The notes: generated by a model not told the origin, from the letters alone. A DNA stretch of 64,000 nt from Piromyces finnis (GCA_002104945.1 MCFH01000007.1:792001-856000); one strand, 5' to 3'; shown: positions 12,261 through 26,448, numbered from the stretch's first letter. A program made the numbers and translations.

Positions 12261-15200
12261 ATGATAAAGAATTTATCTTTTAGTCAAAATCAGGAAATCT
12301 GTTCCAAAAATTGGGATAGTAATAATGTATCAGAATATCTAAAAGAAAGTAGTTTCGATCTAAACTCTGAAGATAGGATAAAAATAAAAAATAATACTTC
12401 TCATGAAATTGAAAAAAAATGTTTACAAGAGAGTATTAAAAAAAAGGAAATTTTAAATAAAAATTTTAATTCTAATAATAGGTTAAAGAAAAAAAAAAGT
12501 GAAACATCTTCAATAATTATACCATCTTCTGCTCCAACTAGTTCACCTATCGATATCATTGCTAAAAATAAAAAGAGTAAAAATTTATCAAAATCAAATA
12601 TAATAATGAAAAATATTTCTAATAACTATGGAATGAAAAATTTTGATAATAAAAATTTTAGTTGTAGTGTTGATGATATTTATAAAATCGAACCAAAATC
12701 AGAGTTTAAAGCAAAAACTCAGCTTTTAAAATCTTTAGTTGAAACTATTGAAGATGACACAGAAGATACATGTTATGACATTGAATACAGTGAAAGAAGT
12801 TTTATTGATAATTTATCTATTTGTAAGTCAACTTCAAATGGTATTGTTTCGGAATCACTAAATGCACCATCTGTTTCAGAAATTACTGTTACCCCAGCAG
12901 TAGTTTCCATTATTAATACTAAATCTGAAATAAATGATTTAAAGCAAGATTTGGAACGTTACTCAAAAAATACTATCAATGAAAATAAAAATAATAAAAG
13001 TAAATTTTTCAGTAAAAAATTCTTTAGTCGTTTTAAATCTTTTGGATGGTTCGATTCTCAAAAACGTAATAATAAAAAATCTAGTCTTTCACAGTCATCA
13101 ACTATTAATTACTCAGTTACCATAAGTAATTTGGAAGAAATTAGTACCAACAGTAGTAGTAATAGTATAAAAGACCAAACTGATAACGAAAAAAGTGAAA
13201 TCACTCTTGTATCTTCTCGAAACTGTAATTTTGAATTCACTGCTTTAAATAGCGATTCACTTAGCTCAAAAGATAGTGATATTTCAAAAACTTTCATCAT
13301 TAATAATTCTTCAAAATTATCAAATGAAAAATTAAATGAAAAAGAAAACAATGAAAAATGTGTTTTGAACAATAATATACTATCAAATGATTCAAAAATT
13401 TCCAATGAATTTAACGATAATGACGAAGATAAAAATAAAGAAACTATTATTTCAGAAACCAAATTTAAATCCAACAAAAATAATTTATTTTTACAAAATA
13501 ATTCTGATGATTCATCATTGTTTTCAAGTTCTTCATTAAACGATAACGCTGTATCTCTCAGTGATATACCTATTACTGTTAGTAATGATGATAATGATTA
13601 TAATCTAAAAGAAAATGTTGATGCTCTAGATAAAATAGAGAATTTTGATGAAGCTCAAATTTTAAGTACAAGTAGTCCAAAATTTGAAGTAGAAAGCGAA
13701 AACAAATTAAAAAACAATATTGGTGATGATATTACTGATGATTTAAACGTAATTTCTAATATTCCAATGAACATGGATGAAATAGAGTATATCGAAGAAA
13801 AAATTGAAGAAAATTTGGAAAATGAAATCTCATCAACTTCATCAAATATGACATCCCCTTCCAACATAGGAATCTTAGAATATGAAACAGAAAGTGAAGT
13901 GGATGCCATTCAAAAAATGAGTAATTACGATTCTGATATTGAAGTTGAAATTATAGCCATTTCATCTCCATCTGAAGATAATGAAAATAGTTTTAATGAT
14001 GACAGTATTAATCCACCATCAAATTCTAAAGGAAATAATAATTTTATTAATGAAAGTAAAACTGACAATATCGAAATTAACCATTTAGATTTTGAATCAA
14101 TAAAAGTTGATGCTGAAACCAATAACACTCTTTCTAACGATACTCAAAATTATTTATATCGTATGAACAATTCAATGATAACTCAAATAGATGGAAAGGA
14201 AAATGAATCGGAAAATTTCCTATATAATCTTACCAACAATAAATTAGATGAAAATTTACAAAAAAACAATATTATTGATGATACAAATGATTTAATCAAA
14301 AATGATAAAGATTTGTATCTTAATAGCACTGGCTTATTATCGTCGTCTTTATCAAATGATAAAGTCATTTTAAGCAATAAGCAAACACTTTACAACGATA
14401 ATGGCCTAAACGATAACAATAATAATAATAATAATAATAAAATAAATACTGAATTACCTATATCAAATATTATACCACTTTCAATTAACAATACTAATTT
14501 ATCAACTACTACTACAAATATAAATTTATCACATGACAATACATTAAATACCAATATAGACATACCAGAAACATCTACATTTACTTTATCAAGTAAAACC
14601 TCTAATATTACACCATCCCCAACCTTAAATAAAATATTACCAATAAATAACAATGATAATAATTATTTATTATCAGAATCACCATCAAGTATTAGCATAC
14701 CTATTGATGACGACAATAAAAATAATTCATTATTAAATAATGAAAATACTGAATCAACAACAATTCAATCAGAATTTATTGATAGCAAAAAGAATGAAAA
14801 GAGTTTGTTAATCCCAAAAGAAAAGGATACAGATATAAATAATACTGATAACCCTAATTACATAAATTTAAAACAAAACCTTTATGATGATGTTGATATA
14901 AAAAATTACCAATGTTCTTCTGAACAATCAACTGACATCGTAATAGATAGTTTAAATGAAAGTATGAATGACGAATTTAAAACTACTACCACCTTGGAAA
15001 AAGAAGAAACTTTAATAAGTAAAGAAAATCCAATTGGAGTTGCAGAATCATCTTCCAAAAACGATACTAATTCGGAAATTTCTAAAGAGAGTACTATTTC
15101 TAACGAAAATATAGATGAAGATGATAATAACAATGATACAAAAAATGAAATAAAAAAAGAAGAGGTGGAAAAATGCAAGGATATGAATAAAACAGGTATA

Positions 15201-17796
15201 ATTGGAAATATGGAACAATATGATAAAAATAGTAATAACAATATCGATATGATTAGTGATGAAAGCATCAAAAAGAAAAATCATTTGAAATCTGTTTTAA
15301 AAAGTCATAATCGTCACTCCTTCCCTCAGTGTGGAACACCTTTTGAAATGTCACTTCTTACTCATATTCCATTAAATCAAATCGGGGATAAAGAAAATAA
15401 AATTTCAATACCAGGTGTTGAAACAATTGTTGTACGCCAAAGAAGAAAGTCAGTTAATTTTGATAGAAATGCTTTTGAAAAAGTTTGCTATTTTACCTCA
15501 ACAGAAAAGCCAAAAGATATTCATTCCCGTGACGTTCAAATTAAGGAAGATGAACAATCGTCCAATTCTATCCAAACTTTATTGAATACTGAAGTTCAAA
15601 AATTATTATCCGATGAAGTTACAGGAAAAGGTGAATATAGTAACTTTTCTGTTGGTAATAAAGATACAAGCGAAATTAACGAAAATACTACTGACAAAAC
15701 AGCAAAAGCAATAAAAACAACTACTGAACCTGAAACTATAGTCAATCTAGATATATCATCAGATTGCAAAGAGAAGATATCAAAAGAATCATTAACTTCT
15801 CTTAACTCTTTAACCTCCATTTCCGATTCAATTTCCATTTCAAAAGATTCCCAATCCTCAGAATCCAATACCCTTTCTATTACTATCAAAGCAGAAGTTG
15901 AACAACAAATTAAGAATAATTGTCTTTTAAAAGATTCATCTTTAAAGCTTAATGACCCGTCAGCTTCATGGTCACCCATTCCAAGAAATGTTATTCATTT
16001 ACCAAAAATGAAAAACAAGTCAAAAGATTGGGAGCCACATATTGCTGTTGAAAGTTTTGAGTTAGCTCCAAGATTTGAAGGTCAAACTCAAGATATGTGG
16101 GATGTTTTGGAAGTTAAATTAAAAGTCCAAAACTTGGATTATCATAAAAAGGTATTTATTCGCTATACTACAAATGATTGGGCAAGTTATGAAGAAGAAG
16201 AAGCCAAGTATAGTTGCTGTATACGTGAAGGTGTCCAAGGAATTCATTCAGATCCCAATAGTGGTAGTTACGATCAACATAAAAAAGTTGGTCTTGATCG
16301 TTTTATAGCAAGAATTGATGCATCCAATGCCTTTGTTTTACCAGATTGTGGAAGACATACATGTATGCAACGACCAACTAAAATGCTTCTTGTTGCAAAA
16401 TATGAAGTTCTTGGTACTACATACTGGGATAATAATCACTTTACTGATTATAAATTAGAATTGGTAAGAATACCAGCTGGTTATGATGTTCCACGTCATC
16501 ATGGACATTCAAAAGCTGGTGATGCCTCTATCATTGCATGTGCCGCTTGTGCTGAGGAAAAACGTGAAACTGAGTTATCCAATGTTAAAAAATTACAAAA
16601 AGAAGATGAAAAGGAAAAGAAGGAAAGAAGAAAGGTTCGTCATTTTGGTGGAGGTAAAGCTTTACTCTCAAATAACTTTTCTGTAATGAATACTTCCAAT
16701 AATGACAAAGATTTTTCCTTGGATCCAAACAACGTCTATGCTAAGGAAGTTATGAAAAATAATAAATTAAATAAGAATATTTCTTCTAAATCCAATGATA
16801 AAAAATATTCAAGTGTAAATCGTGAAGCTAAGAAAAATAATAAGTCATTATTATCAGCATCAACTCATTCCGAATTACCAACCACCACCACCACCAATAA
16901 CACTAATAACTATCGTAAGAAGCTCTTTAATAAATATAAATATAAATATACTGATTAAATTTTTTTTTTATGTAACATATTCTAATTTATTTGTTTGTTT
17001 ATTTATTTTTTATTTATTATTATTAATAATATTAGAAAATTATCAAAATAATATGTCTAGTTTGTATTCGTATGATCCATATGCATGTAACCTTAATTCA
17101 AGCATGTCAGGATCCTCATCCCTTTATTCCTCAACTTATTCCGATATTTATACTTATGGTGGAGGAATATCACCATATGATCCTTCCATCTATACAAGTA
17201 ATTATTCTTATAATCCAAATCAATATTCACCATATGGAAATAATATGGAAAATTCAGAAAGCAATAAGAATTATGAAAAATATGGTTATGGAAGATCAAG
17301 ATCCTATTCAACCGGATCAATTTATTCTTCTGATTATTATGACAGAAAAAATTATTTTGGTAATAATAATCAACCAGAGCATCCAAGCAATTTAACTGTT
17401 TCAAATCAAGTCATATATTCAAATAATGACAATAAAAAAGATGAAGAAAATACATCGAATAATGATATTAATATAATTTCAATGGAAAAAGAATCAAATG
17501 AGTCAAAATATAATAGTGAACCTATGAATTATATAAATTCTTCCTACAGTATTACAAACAATTATAGCTGTACCTATCAATATAATTCTAATTACAGTTT
17601 TGGTACAGAAACTCCAGTTTGTCAAAATACATCTGAAGATTCTAATCCTTCCCAATCACAATATAATAAATATAGTCCATATAATTATAATTATAACTCA
17701 TTATACGCAAACTCTTCAATGTCGGATATTTATAATGGATACTCTGACAACAGTATGGATTCCTCAATGATGGATGATACAAATGCATTCTTCTAA
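12261..17796 (+). CDS. Very large glycogen-targeting-type regulatory subunit of protein phosphatase 1 (CBM21)
   Basis: The first ATG of the open frame is at 12261. Although that frame stops at 16958, an in-frame GT-AG intron (16915-17035, donor GTAAGA, phase 1) joins it to the downstream frame, giving exons 12261-16914 and 17036-17796 and 1804 residues. Residues 1 to about 1050 are Ser/Asn/Asp/Glu-rich and look disordered. A PP1-docking RVxF-type motif, KSVNF after two Arg, sits at about 1063-1067. A CBM21 domain spans about 1258-1405, with 'KKVFIRYTTNDW' (V-x-V-R-x-T-x-D-W pattern) and 'YWDNNHFTDY' near its end. A basic linker follows, then a Tyr/Ser/Asn-rich C-terminal exon. In yeast Gac1 and animal PPP1R3 this arrangement brings PP1 to glycogen to activate glycogen synthase. 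That role is inferred here; the length is several times that of most family members. Confidence 0.85.
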
Positions 17797-18354
17797 ATAA
17801 CAAACAAATTAAAAAAGAAATAAAATAAAAAATAAAAATAAATAATAAATAAAAATAAAAAATACAACAATAAAAACAAAGAAAAAAAAATAAACAAAAG
17901 TTTTATCAAATAAAAAACCAAAAACTCAAATCCCAACAACAACAATAAAAAAAAAAATAAAATAATAAAAAATAAAAGAAAAATAAATAAATAAAAAAAC
18001 TCAACCTTAAATAATTAATAAAATAATAATTAGAAAAAATATATATTTTTATTAATTAATAAATTAAAAATAAAACTGAAATATCAACAACTACACCACA
18101 ATTTCAACACATAACATATAACACATAAAAAAAACCCTATAAAATATTTATGTATATTTTATTTTACCATAAACAAAGATTTATAAATAATACAATTTTG
18201 ATATCATTTTACCAAATATTTAAAAAAAAAAAAAAAATGATATTTTTGCTTAAAAAATAAAAAGAAATAATAACTTAAGTCATTTCTATTTAATTTAAAA
18301 ACATAGATTCAATTATTAATATTTATTTTAGAATATTAATATTTAAATATGTTT

Positions 18355-18388
<34 letters not shown>

Positions 18389-18720
18389 AAGAAAGAAAGA
18401 AAAAGAAAATAGTTATAGCAAATACATAAATAAATGGTTTAATTTAAACAATATTTTATTTATATAATTGATATTATTATATTGTTATTTCTATTAAAAT
18501 ATTAAATAGTATTACTTTAATACTATAATATAATATTTTTTTTTTTTTTTTTTTTTTTTTTAGTCTTTTGTTTTCTCATACTTATTTTTCTAAAAATTCT
18601 TTAAAAAAAAAATTAAAAAAATAAAAAAAAAAAAAAAAAAAAACTTAAAAAATTAAAATATTACATGAAAGTTATAGTTTTGTTCTTTAATTTATAATTC
18701 GAATGATATATGATGATTAA

Positions 18721-18756
<36 letters not shown>

Positions 18757-18887
18757 TATTATTACTAATTCAATATTGACATCACTGCAGTAAAATATAT
18801 ATTTTTGAATTGAATTACTTTATATTAAATTTCTATTCATTAAAAATAATACTTTTTTGCTTGTTATCTTGAAATTATTTAATAAAT
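17797..18887. other. Intergenic between convergent genes
   Basis: A-rich 3' flank (17,800-18,000), then A runs at 18361-18385 and 18724-18753 and a T run at 18536-18560. No gene seen; probably both 3' UTRs. Confidence 0.5.
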
Positions 18888-19737
18888 TTAAACATCAAGA
18901 AAAGCTTCGACATGTTGACGAGTTCTTTCACCTTTTGAATTAATTAATAACCATTCAGTAAGATTATTTTTAACTAGGATTTCTTTTTTATCATCATTTT
19001 TAAGAGTGGTTTTTAAATTAACATCATATAAATATGGAACGATAATTGGTAATGGTTTTTCAGTAAATAATAAAACCTGTCATTATTGAAAATGTGTAGG
19101 TGTGTTTATATATGAGAGAAAGGGAAAGAAAAAGAGGGAAAAAATTAATATAAATTAATTTTTTTAATTTTTTATTATTTTATAAATGAAATCTTACATG
19201 AACGTATGAATATCCTGGTTTAATATCAATTGGTTCAGGTTCAGAAACCATAATTTGCTTAATTTTTTTAAAATCAAAACCTTTATATATCAATTAAAAT
19301 ATATATATTAACAATTATATGGAAAAAAAAAAAAAAAAGTATATTGTATATTTTTATATATTGAATTAAATACCTGAATTAACTTCAATTCTGTTAATAG
19401 CGATTGGATGCTTTGGTTTAGTAAAATCAATTACTATAGAGGTATTTTTAATCTTTTATATAATAAAATATAATATATGCATGTACATACATTAAAAAAA
19501 TAAACAGATTTTGTTATTAAAGATTTCAATTTATGTAAAAAAAAAAATATTTATATATATATAATCTGAATTGATAATTACAGGAAGTGGAATTGGTGAT
19601 AATTTGCTAATACTTTTAATTCTTTGGATTTCATTATCAACTTTTTGTTTTAAGTAATCATTTAATTTTAAATCAATTTCAAGGACTTCATTTTCCTTTA
19701 CTGGCATTTCAGAAACAATATTATCTTTGATAATCAT
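18888..19737 (-). CDS. Unrecognised 168-residue protein, four exons
   Basis: Exons 19737-19582, 19452-19374, 19280-19198 and 19076-18888 sum to 507 nt with phases that fit at every junction, so this is a real gene. The N-terminal third is charged and helical (a stretch 'LNDYLKQKVDNEIQRIK'). The rest alternates hydrophobic and polar residues like a beta-sandwich ('SIVIDFTKPKHPIAINRIEV', 'YVHVLLFTEKPLPIIVPY') and ends 'RTRQHVEAFLDV'. There is no signal peptide or membrane segment. I do not recognise the family. It is divergent with SLC35B4, 436 bp away. Confidence 0.75.
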
Positions 19738-19991
19738 TTTTTAGTTATATATCTTATATCTCGTAATTAATTTAAGGCAATAAAATTTAAAAATTTGCTC
19801 GCTTTTTTGAATTTCAAAATTATTAAAAAAAACTAAAAAATATTTGATTGTCCAATAAATTTATTGAAAATTACAAATTATCTTAAATACTGTGCAATAT
19901 ATTGTAATATATTGTTAATATATTTGGTGTATAATAAAAATATATAGTAATAAAAAATACTAAAATTTTAAATATTATTTATTAATTAAAC

Positions 19992-20003
19992 TTATTTATC
20001 TAT

Positions 20004-20090
<87 letters not shown>

Positions 20091-20092
20091 TT
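19992..20092. repeat. TTTA tetranucleotide microsatellite
   Basis: About 25 nearly perfect TTTA units, with one TCTA variant near the left end, in the 436-bp divergent spacer before SLC35B4. Confidence 0.95.
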
Positions 20093-20173
20093 AAATAAAT
20101 TGTTTAGCAATAAAAAGTTAATTAAATTCGTTTAAAAGTATTAAAATAAAAATAATATAAATTCAAATTTCTA

Positions 20174-22548
20174 ATGATTTTACTGGAAATTTTTGGTTCC
20201 TTTTTATTTCAAGAATGGGCAAAATCTTTAGTTTTTATATTCGGAGGATGTTGTTCAACTATTATTGCTCTTGAAAACATTGTGAGGTTTTTTATAATTC
20301 CAAATTTATAAATTAAATTTATTTTCAATTACCACATTCCAACTTAATTTTATATTTAATTAAAAAATTGCAAGTTTTTAATAATGTTTTTATTATCATT
20401 AATAATATTATAAATTTCTTTTTTTCTTAATATTCATTATTTTCCTTTTTATTTGTGTTCATGCTTTATTATATTATATTAATATCATAGCAAAAGATCA
20501 AATAGTGGTAAGTAAATGAATTTTGAAATAAAGTCATTAATTTTAATTATTCTTTTTCATAAATTAATTATTTATTACTTCATTTTTATTCTTTCGTTTA
20601 ATGATTCAATAATAGGTAACTTGGTTACATTATGTCAATTTCTTTTTGTTTCACTAGAAGGTTTATTTAAACGAATTCATTTTAATAACCCAAAATCTGG
20701 TAAAAAATTCATTACAATGGAAAAAAATGTAGTTCCCATTTATTATTGGGTTATTATGGTTTTAATGTTTTTTTCATCCTCTTTATTAAACAGTTGGGCA
20801 TTCTATTATCAAATTTCTGTTCCATTACATATCATGTAATTAGTATAAATTTCATTTTTTAAATATACTAAATTCAAAATTTATTCACAAAAAAATAATG
20901 TCTATTGTATATATTACGCACAATAATTTGACTAGTTTTCGTTCAGGTTCCTTATTAATGAATATGTTATTCTCTTCACTGCTATTGAAAAAGAGGTATT
21001 GAAAAATTTTAATATTCTATTCAAAATAAAATTATAATATGTAATGATTATAAAAATTAATACCAATATTATTAGATATTCTTTTAAGCAAGTATTTGAT
21101 GTAATATTGGTAAGTTATTAATGCTATTTAATTATTTATAAGCAGTAATAATAAAGGTTATTTAATAATTATTTTTATTAAATAGGTAACTCTAGGTATT
21201 ATAATTGCCACTTTAACATCTGCACATGAAGTACTATAATAACAGTCTTAAATAAAGTTCAAATTGGCGTTTACCTTATTTTCTAACATAAATATTATCA
21301 TTTTTATTGCTTTTATATATATATAATTTTTATAGAAAATGACTGAATCTAAGAATTCCACATTTATTCAATGGATTATTGTAAATATTTAAATAGTACA
21401 TTAAAATATTAATATAATATTAAATTATATAACTAGTCTATAACATAATATATTTTATTAAATAAATACTGATATATAGGGTATTATAATATTACTGTTA
21501 GCCTTAATTATTGGAAGTGTTTTAGGTGTTTACCAAGAAATTGTATATAGAAAATTTGGAAGAGTCTGGAAAGAAGGTAACTGACTACCATATCAAATTA
21601 TGGTAGATTATTAAAAAAAAATTGATATAATTCATTATAATTATATATATAATATTTATAATATATATTTATGAATCTATAATATATAATATAATTGGAT
21701 TTAAAATATGTATATTCAATAAATAAAATAAATACAACTAGCTTTATTCTATAGTGTATGTATATTTTTATTTATAGCCATTAAATCATGTATTTATTAT
21801 AATTTTTCCAGAACAACTAATTAATTGTTATTAAATTAAAACTATATATAATTATAATAATAATTAATAATAATTTTTTGATTTATAAAGCATACTATTT
21901 CAATTCCATTCTTTTTAATATTCACCAAAGATATTATTAATGATATAAATGAATTTAACAAATTTCCAGCTATATCATTTTCATTAAGCCCAATTCTTAA
22001 CTTTGGTATTTCTATTCCATCATCCTGGATATACTTAGCAATAAATATTTTATCACAGTAAGTTAAAAAGTATTTTTATATTTTTATATTTTTATATGAA
22101 GAATTAAAAAGATATATTTTATATTTGTATGAAAGGTATTTTTGTGTTACTGGTGTTCATAAATTAAGCTCAATATCAACATCCTTAACCTTAAATTTAA
22201 TTTTAAGCTTGAGAAAATTTGCTAGCTTATTATTGTCTATCTTTATATTCAAAAATCCATTAAAACTTGGTCATTGGATTGGAACCATGTAAGTTATATT
22301 TTAATATCTCTATTTTTAAAATTTAAAATATAAAAATGTATTTTATTATATTAAATTTTTTTTTTTTACTTTATATTAGTATTCTCTTTTTTGGGACTAT
22401 CATGTACTTTAAAGATACCCCAAGTAATATTTCAAATAAAGAAAATGAAGTAACTGGAAATAATAATAATAATGATAATATAAATAAAGAAAAGGAAATA
22501 AAACTAAATAAAAGTAAAAATAAATCCAAAAAAATAAAACAAAAATAA
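20174..22548 (+). CDS. SLC35B4: UDP-xylose/UDP-N-acetylglucosamine transporter (SLC35B4 family)
   Basis: Golgi/ER membrane antiporter that brings nucleotide sugars into the lumen. Twelve exons: 20174-20286, 20491-20507, 20616-20835, 20936-20995, 21076-21109, 21186-21230, 21336-21380, 21480-21576, 21742-21755, 21891-22057, 22136-22288, 22380-22548. They sum to 1134 nt, 377 residues (human 331). Family motifs: 'FGGCCSTIIALE', 'GNLVTLCQFLFVSLEGL', 'SVPLHIFRSGSLLMNM', 'LLLKKRYS', 'GVYQEIVYRKFG', 'YFCVTGVHKLSS', 'TLNLILSLRKFASLLLSI', 'NPLKLGHWIGT'. About ten hydrophobic segments are visible. The tail after 'GTIMYFKDTP' is a Lys/Asn-rich extension with a C-terminal dilysine-type ending. Exons 2 and 9 are only 17 and 14 nt. 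The exon 1 donor was chosen to keep the family spacing before 'GNLV'. Confidence 0.93.
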
Positions 22549-23231
22549 TTTAATGTATTATATAAAAAAAATACTTAATAAAAAAGAAAATTAAATTGTA
22601 ATAAAAGGTTAGGGGATTTAAATATGTGTTAATTTATAATTTAAAATTTAGTTATTTTTGTTACACGAATTTTGAAACATTTTATTTTTGTTACCTAACC
22701 CTATTATTTGTCAAAGATTAGATTTCATGCCTATATTTTTTATAAACTAAAAAATATGTATAACACAGTATTGTTAAAAAATATATATATATATATGTAT
22801 ATATATAAATAGTGTTAAATATATAAATATTTCATAAAGACGAGAATAATAAGATAATAAAAATAGTATTATAAATAATAATAATGTATATTATTTTTTA
22901 GTACATTGCATTAAAAATATAATTATTAATTATAAATCAAAATTAAAAGTATCTTAAAACTTAAACTTACATATATATTCTATTTATTTTTTTTATTATT
23001 TTTGTTATAAATTACTATTACATAAAAATTTTTAGACATATATAATAAAAGTAACAAATATCAATAATCAATATTTTTAAACTTTTTTTTTTATGTTCTT
23101 ATTAAATATCTATAATACTATAAATAATTACATTTAATAATTTAATTCTAACAAATAACATAACTACAATTATTATTTATTTATTTATTCATTTATTTAT
23201 TTATTATTATTATTATCTACATTTTAAAAAT
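22549..23231. other. Intergenic between convergent SLC35B4 and PGM2
   Basis: AT-rich spacer with short TA and TTA repeats and no gene seen. It must hold both 3' UTRs. Confidence 0.5.
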
Positions 23232-26200
23232 TTAAAGATTATATTTATGAACATTAAGGGTTTTAATCATTCCTTCAAAAACATTTTTTAATTCTTTTTC
23301 GGCATCTTCTTTATTCTTTCCCGAAAGCTCTATATAATATTTAATTTTTGGTTCAGTTCCAGAAGTTCTTAATGTGATAGCACAGTCATTAGAGTCTAAT
23401 CTAAAAGTGATCATTTGTGATGATTTAGATGATGGTAAAAGAGCTCTGTGATCTGGAGTAGATGAATCATAGTTGATAGTTAAATCTCTTACATTAATAA
23501 TTTTTTTATTTGCAATTTCTTTTGGATAGTTTAATTTATAATCGTAGAATGGATCCTTTTTTTTTTTTTTTTTTTTTAATTTTTATTTATTTATTTTTTT
23601 ATTTTTTAAAAATAGATGTATTGAGAATTATAAACAACTTTTTTTTTTTTATAAAAAATTTTTTTAATAGGTTAGAGAAAATATATTTTAAATACTCACA
23701 TCACTTGGTTGCTTTTCATCACCATAACGAATATTATCAAAGAAAGCATTAATGACTTCTTGTTCATGACAAATGAAGTAATAATTATTTGACATGAAGT
23801 AACCGTATTTATCATATAAGGAGTTTAAGTAGTCAAACATAGTCATATTCTTTTTAGCTAACTATATATAATATATATATTTATGATTTAATACTTTATT
23901 GAATATTTTTATAATATTATTTTATTATTTTTATTTTAGATTTCTTACTTGTGCAGCTAATTCTGCAACAATAGCAAGAGCAGAAATACCATCTTTATCG
24001 AAAATAAATTCACCACACATAAATCCTATTTTTGTTGATTAAAATTCGTATTAGTTAATAATATTGTATATATGTACTGTTTAATCATATTGGTTCTTTT
24101 TACTATTTTTCTTATTTAATTAAATATTTTTTTTTTATTTAGTATTGACTTAATATATATTTACCAATAGCTTCTTCAAAAGCGAATGGAACTGAATATC
24201 CTTCTTTTATTAAATCAATAGCTTTGTTTCCAATCCATTTAAAACCTGTAAGAGTTTCTTCAAAACGGAAATTCTCGACTTTAGCTATTTTTTCAAGCAT
24301 TTTTGTGCTTACAGTACTATTAACCATAGCAATTTCTGTTATTTAATAATAAAAATAACAACAATAACAATGGCAATATTTACAAAAAATAAAAATCATT
24401 ATAAATATTAAAAAAAAATATTTAAAAAATATTTATATGTTATATTTAAATAAGTGTAGTGGTAATACAAACTTTTATCCGTATCTTTGAATTTTTCCCA
24501 AGTATAGGCACCGAGAATAACACCAATTTGATTACCACTAAAGGAGAACCATTTACCACTATTATATATTGTAATATATATATATTAATTTAATTTAATT
24601 GCTTGTTTTTTAATTAAATTTTATAATATATTAATTACTCTTTTTGTTTTTCAGCTATTGCAAGTCTATCAGCATCTGGATCATTAGCTAAGATAACAGT
24701 AGCACCAGTGGCATTTGCTTTGGCAATAGATAAATCCTTTATTATTTAATATATAAATAATTGTTATTACAATTATTAATACTATTATTTTATTAATAAA
24801 TATTATTGCTTATTTTAGATACAAACCAATACACCCTTTCCTTCTTCCTTTAATTGTTTATATAAAATAAAATATGAAAATTTAATAATTATGATAATAA
24901 TAACAAAACACCATATTATAATATTTAAAAAATTATTAATAATATTTACTGGATTTGGGAATTCAACAGTTGAAAAATCAGGATCTGGTAATACCTATTA
25001 ATAAAAAAGTATTTTAAATTACCAAATACTAATATATATCTGTATTTATAATATATTTATATTTTCAGTATTTTTAGTAGTTTATAAATTCTTACTTGTT
25101 CATCAACTTCCTCGAATGGTTTAAATCCAAAAGATTCAAATGATTTTCTAGCAAATGGTAAACCAACACCATGCATTGCTATATACAATATTATATATTT
25201 TACATTAACTTTTTTTTTTTTTTTTTTAAATAATATAATAATTAGCATTTACCTGTATAACAGAACTTAACGTTTGTGTTACTATTATCTTCTTTATATT
25301 TAACTAAATTACCAATGCATTTTTTGTATTTTTCAATAATTTCATCATATGGGTCAATTACTAAATTAGAGTATTCTATATTATCGACCATAGTTTCATC
25401 CCAAATCCAAGGAATTTGATTTTCTTTAATTTTATTAGCAATTCCTTTATCGATTGGTGGAATAATCTGTTTTAAAAGTAGTATATTAGGAATTTATTAT
25501 TGATTAATGTCTCTTAAGGTGTAAGATAATTTAATTAATACTATAATTAAAATAGTGCTATGTTACTTGACAAGCATTTGACCAATAGACTTTGTATCCA
25601 TTATATTGTTTTGGATTATGTGAAGCAGTAATCATAATACCACATGAAGCACCATATTGAGAAACTGTAAATGGTACAAGTGGAGTACAAACGATTTTGT
25701 GATAATAAACTACACGAATACCTTTTGATAAGAATACAGCAGCAGTTAATCTTGCAAATGATTCAGAATGGTGACGATGATCATGTCCAATAACAATACC
25801 TTTAGTTTTAACTTCTGGATCTGTTTCTAAAAGATAAGAACATAAACCCTATTATTTAAATAATACATATAAAGTTATTAATTATTATTAATATATCATA
25901 TCATATTAGATTTTATTTTTTTTATTTTATTATAAATATAATAATTAGTTTTTATTAGACGTACTTGAGAAGCTTGAATAACTGTCTATATAATAATAAT
26001 AATAATAATAAAATATAAAATTAATAAAACAAATACTTTATCAACAATATATATAATTTTAATTTAAAACATACTAAACCATTCATTCTTGAAAATCCAG
26101 GACCCATTTCAGCTCTTAACCCTAATTTAGTAATTTAATTTTGTTACTTTTATTATTGAAATTTTTAATAAAAATAATTTTATGTAATTATTTTTATAGT

Positions 26201-26448
26201 ACCAGCGGTACCAAAGGCCAATGGTTTTCTAAGTAAAGCTTCTAATTCTTTTTCATTTTTTTCATTACAAAGGTTTTGAACAAATTCTTTATATGAAGAA
26301 TCCTTAATGTTTTATATTATTATTATATAAATTTATTGTTTTGACATTTATTATTATTAATATATGTAGATATATATGATAATATAGATAATATATATAC
26401 TTGTTCTAACTCGAAATACTTTTCTGCTATGCTGTAAATGTCAGTCAT
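23232..26448 (-). CDS. PGM2: Phosphopentomutase/phosphoglucomutase, PGM2 type
   Basis: Moves phosphate between C1 and C5 of (deoxy)ribose or C1 and C6 of glucose; cytosolic. Fifteen exons: 26448-26401, 26302-26203, 26121-26075, 25985-25965, 25848-25567, 25466-25253, 25178-25096, 24994-24950, 24847-24827, 24736-24639, 24558-24473, 24335-24165, 24025-23949, 23861-23700, 23555-23232. They sum to 1779 nt, 592 residues (human PGM2 612). Motifs in order: 'KPLAFGTAGLRAEMGPG'; catalytic phosphoserine loop 'TASHNPKQYNGYKVYW'; 'HGVGLPFARKSFESFGF'; Mg-binding 'LANDPDADRLAIAEKQ'; sugar loop 'EETLTGFKWIGNKA' then 'FAFEEAIG'; phosphate-binding 'TLRTSGTEPKIKYY' near the C-terminus. All expected catalytic motifs are present. 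Confidence 0.96.

Noticed and set aside
13109-15979. Several long antisense frames
   Set aside because: They mirror the Ser/Asn/Asp codons of the PP1 regulator on the opposite strand and lack independent coding signs.
17072-17404. Overlapping frames on both strands inside the PP1 regulator C-terminal exon
   Set aside because: They are shadows of the Tyr/Ser/Asn-rich exon 17036-17796.
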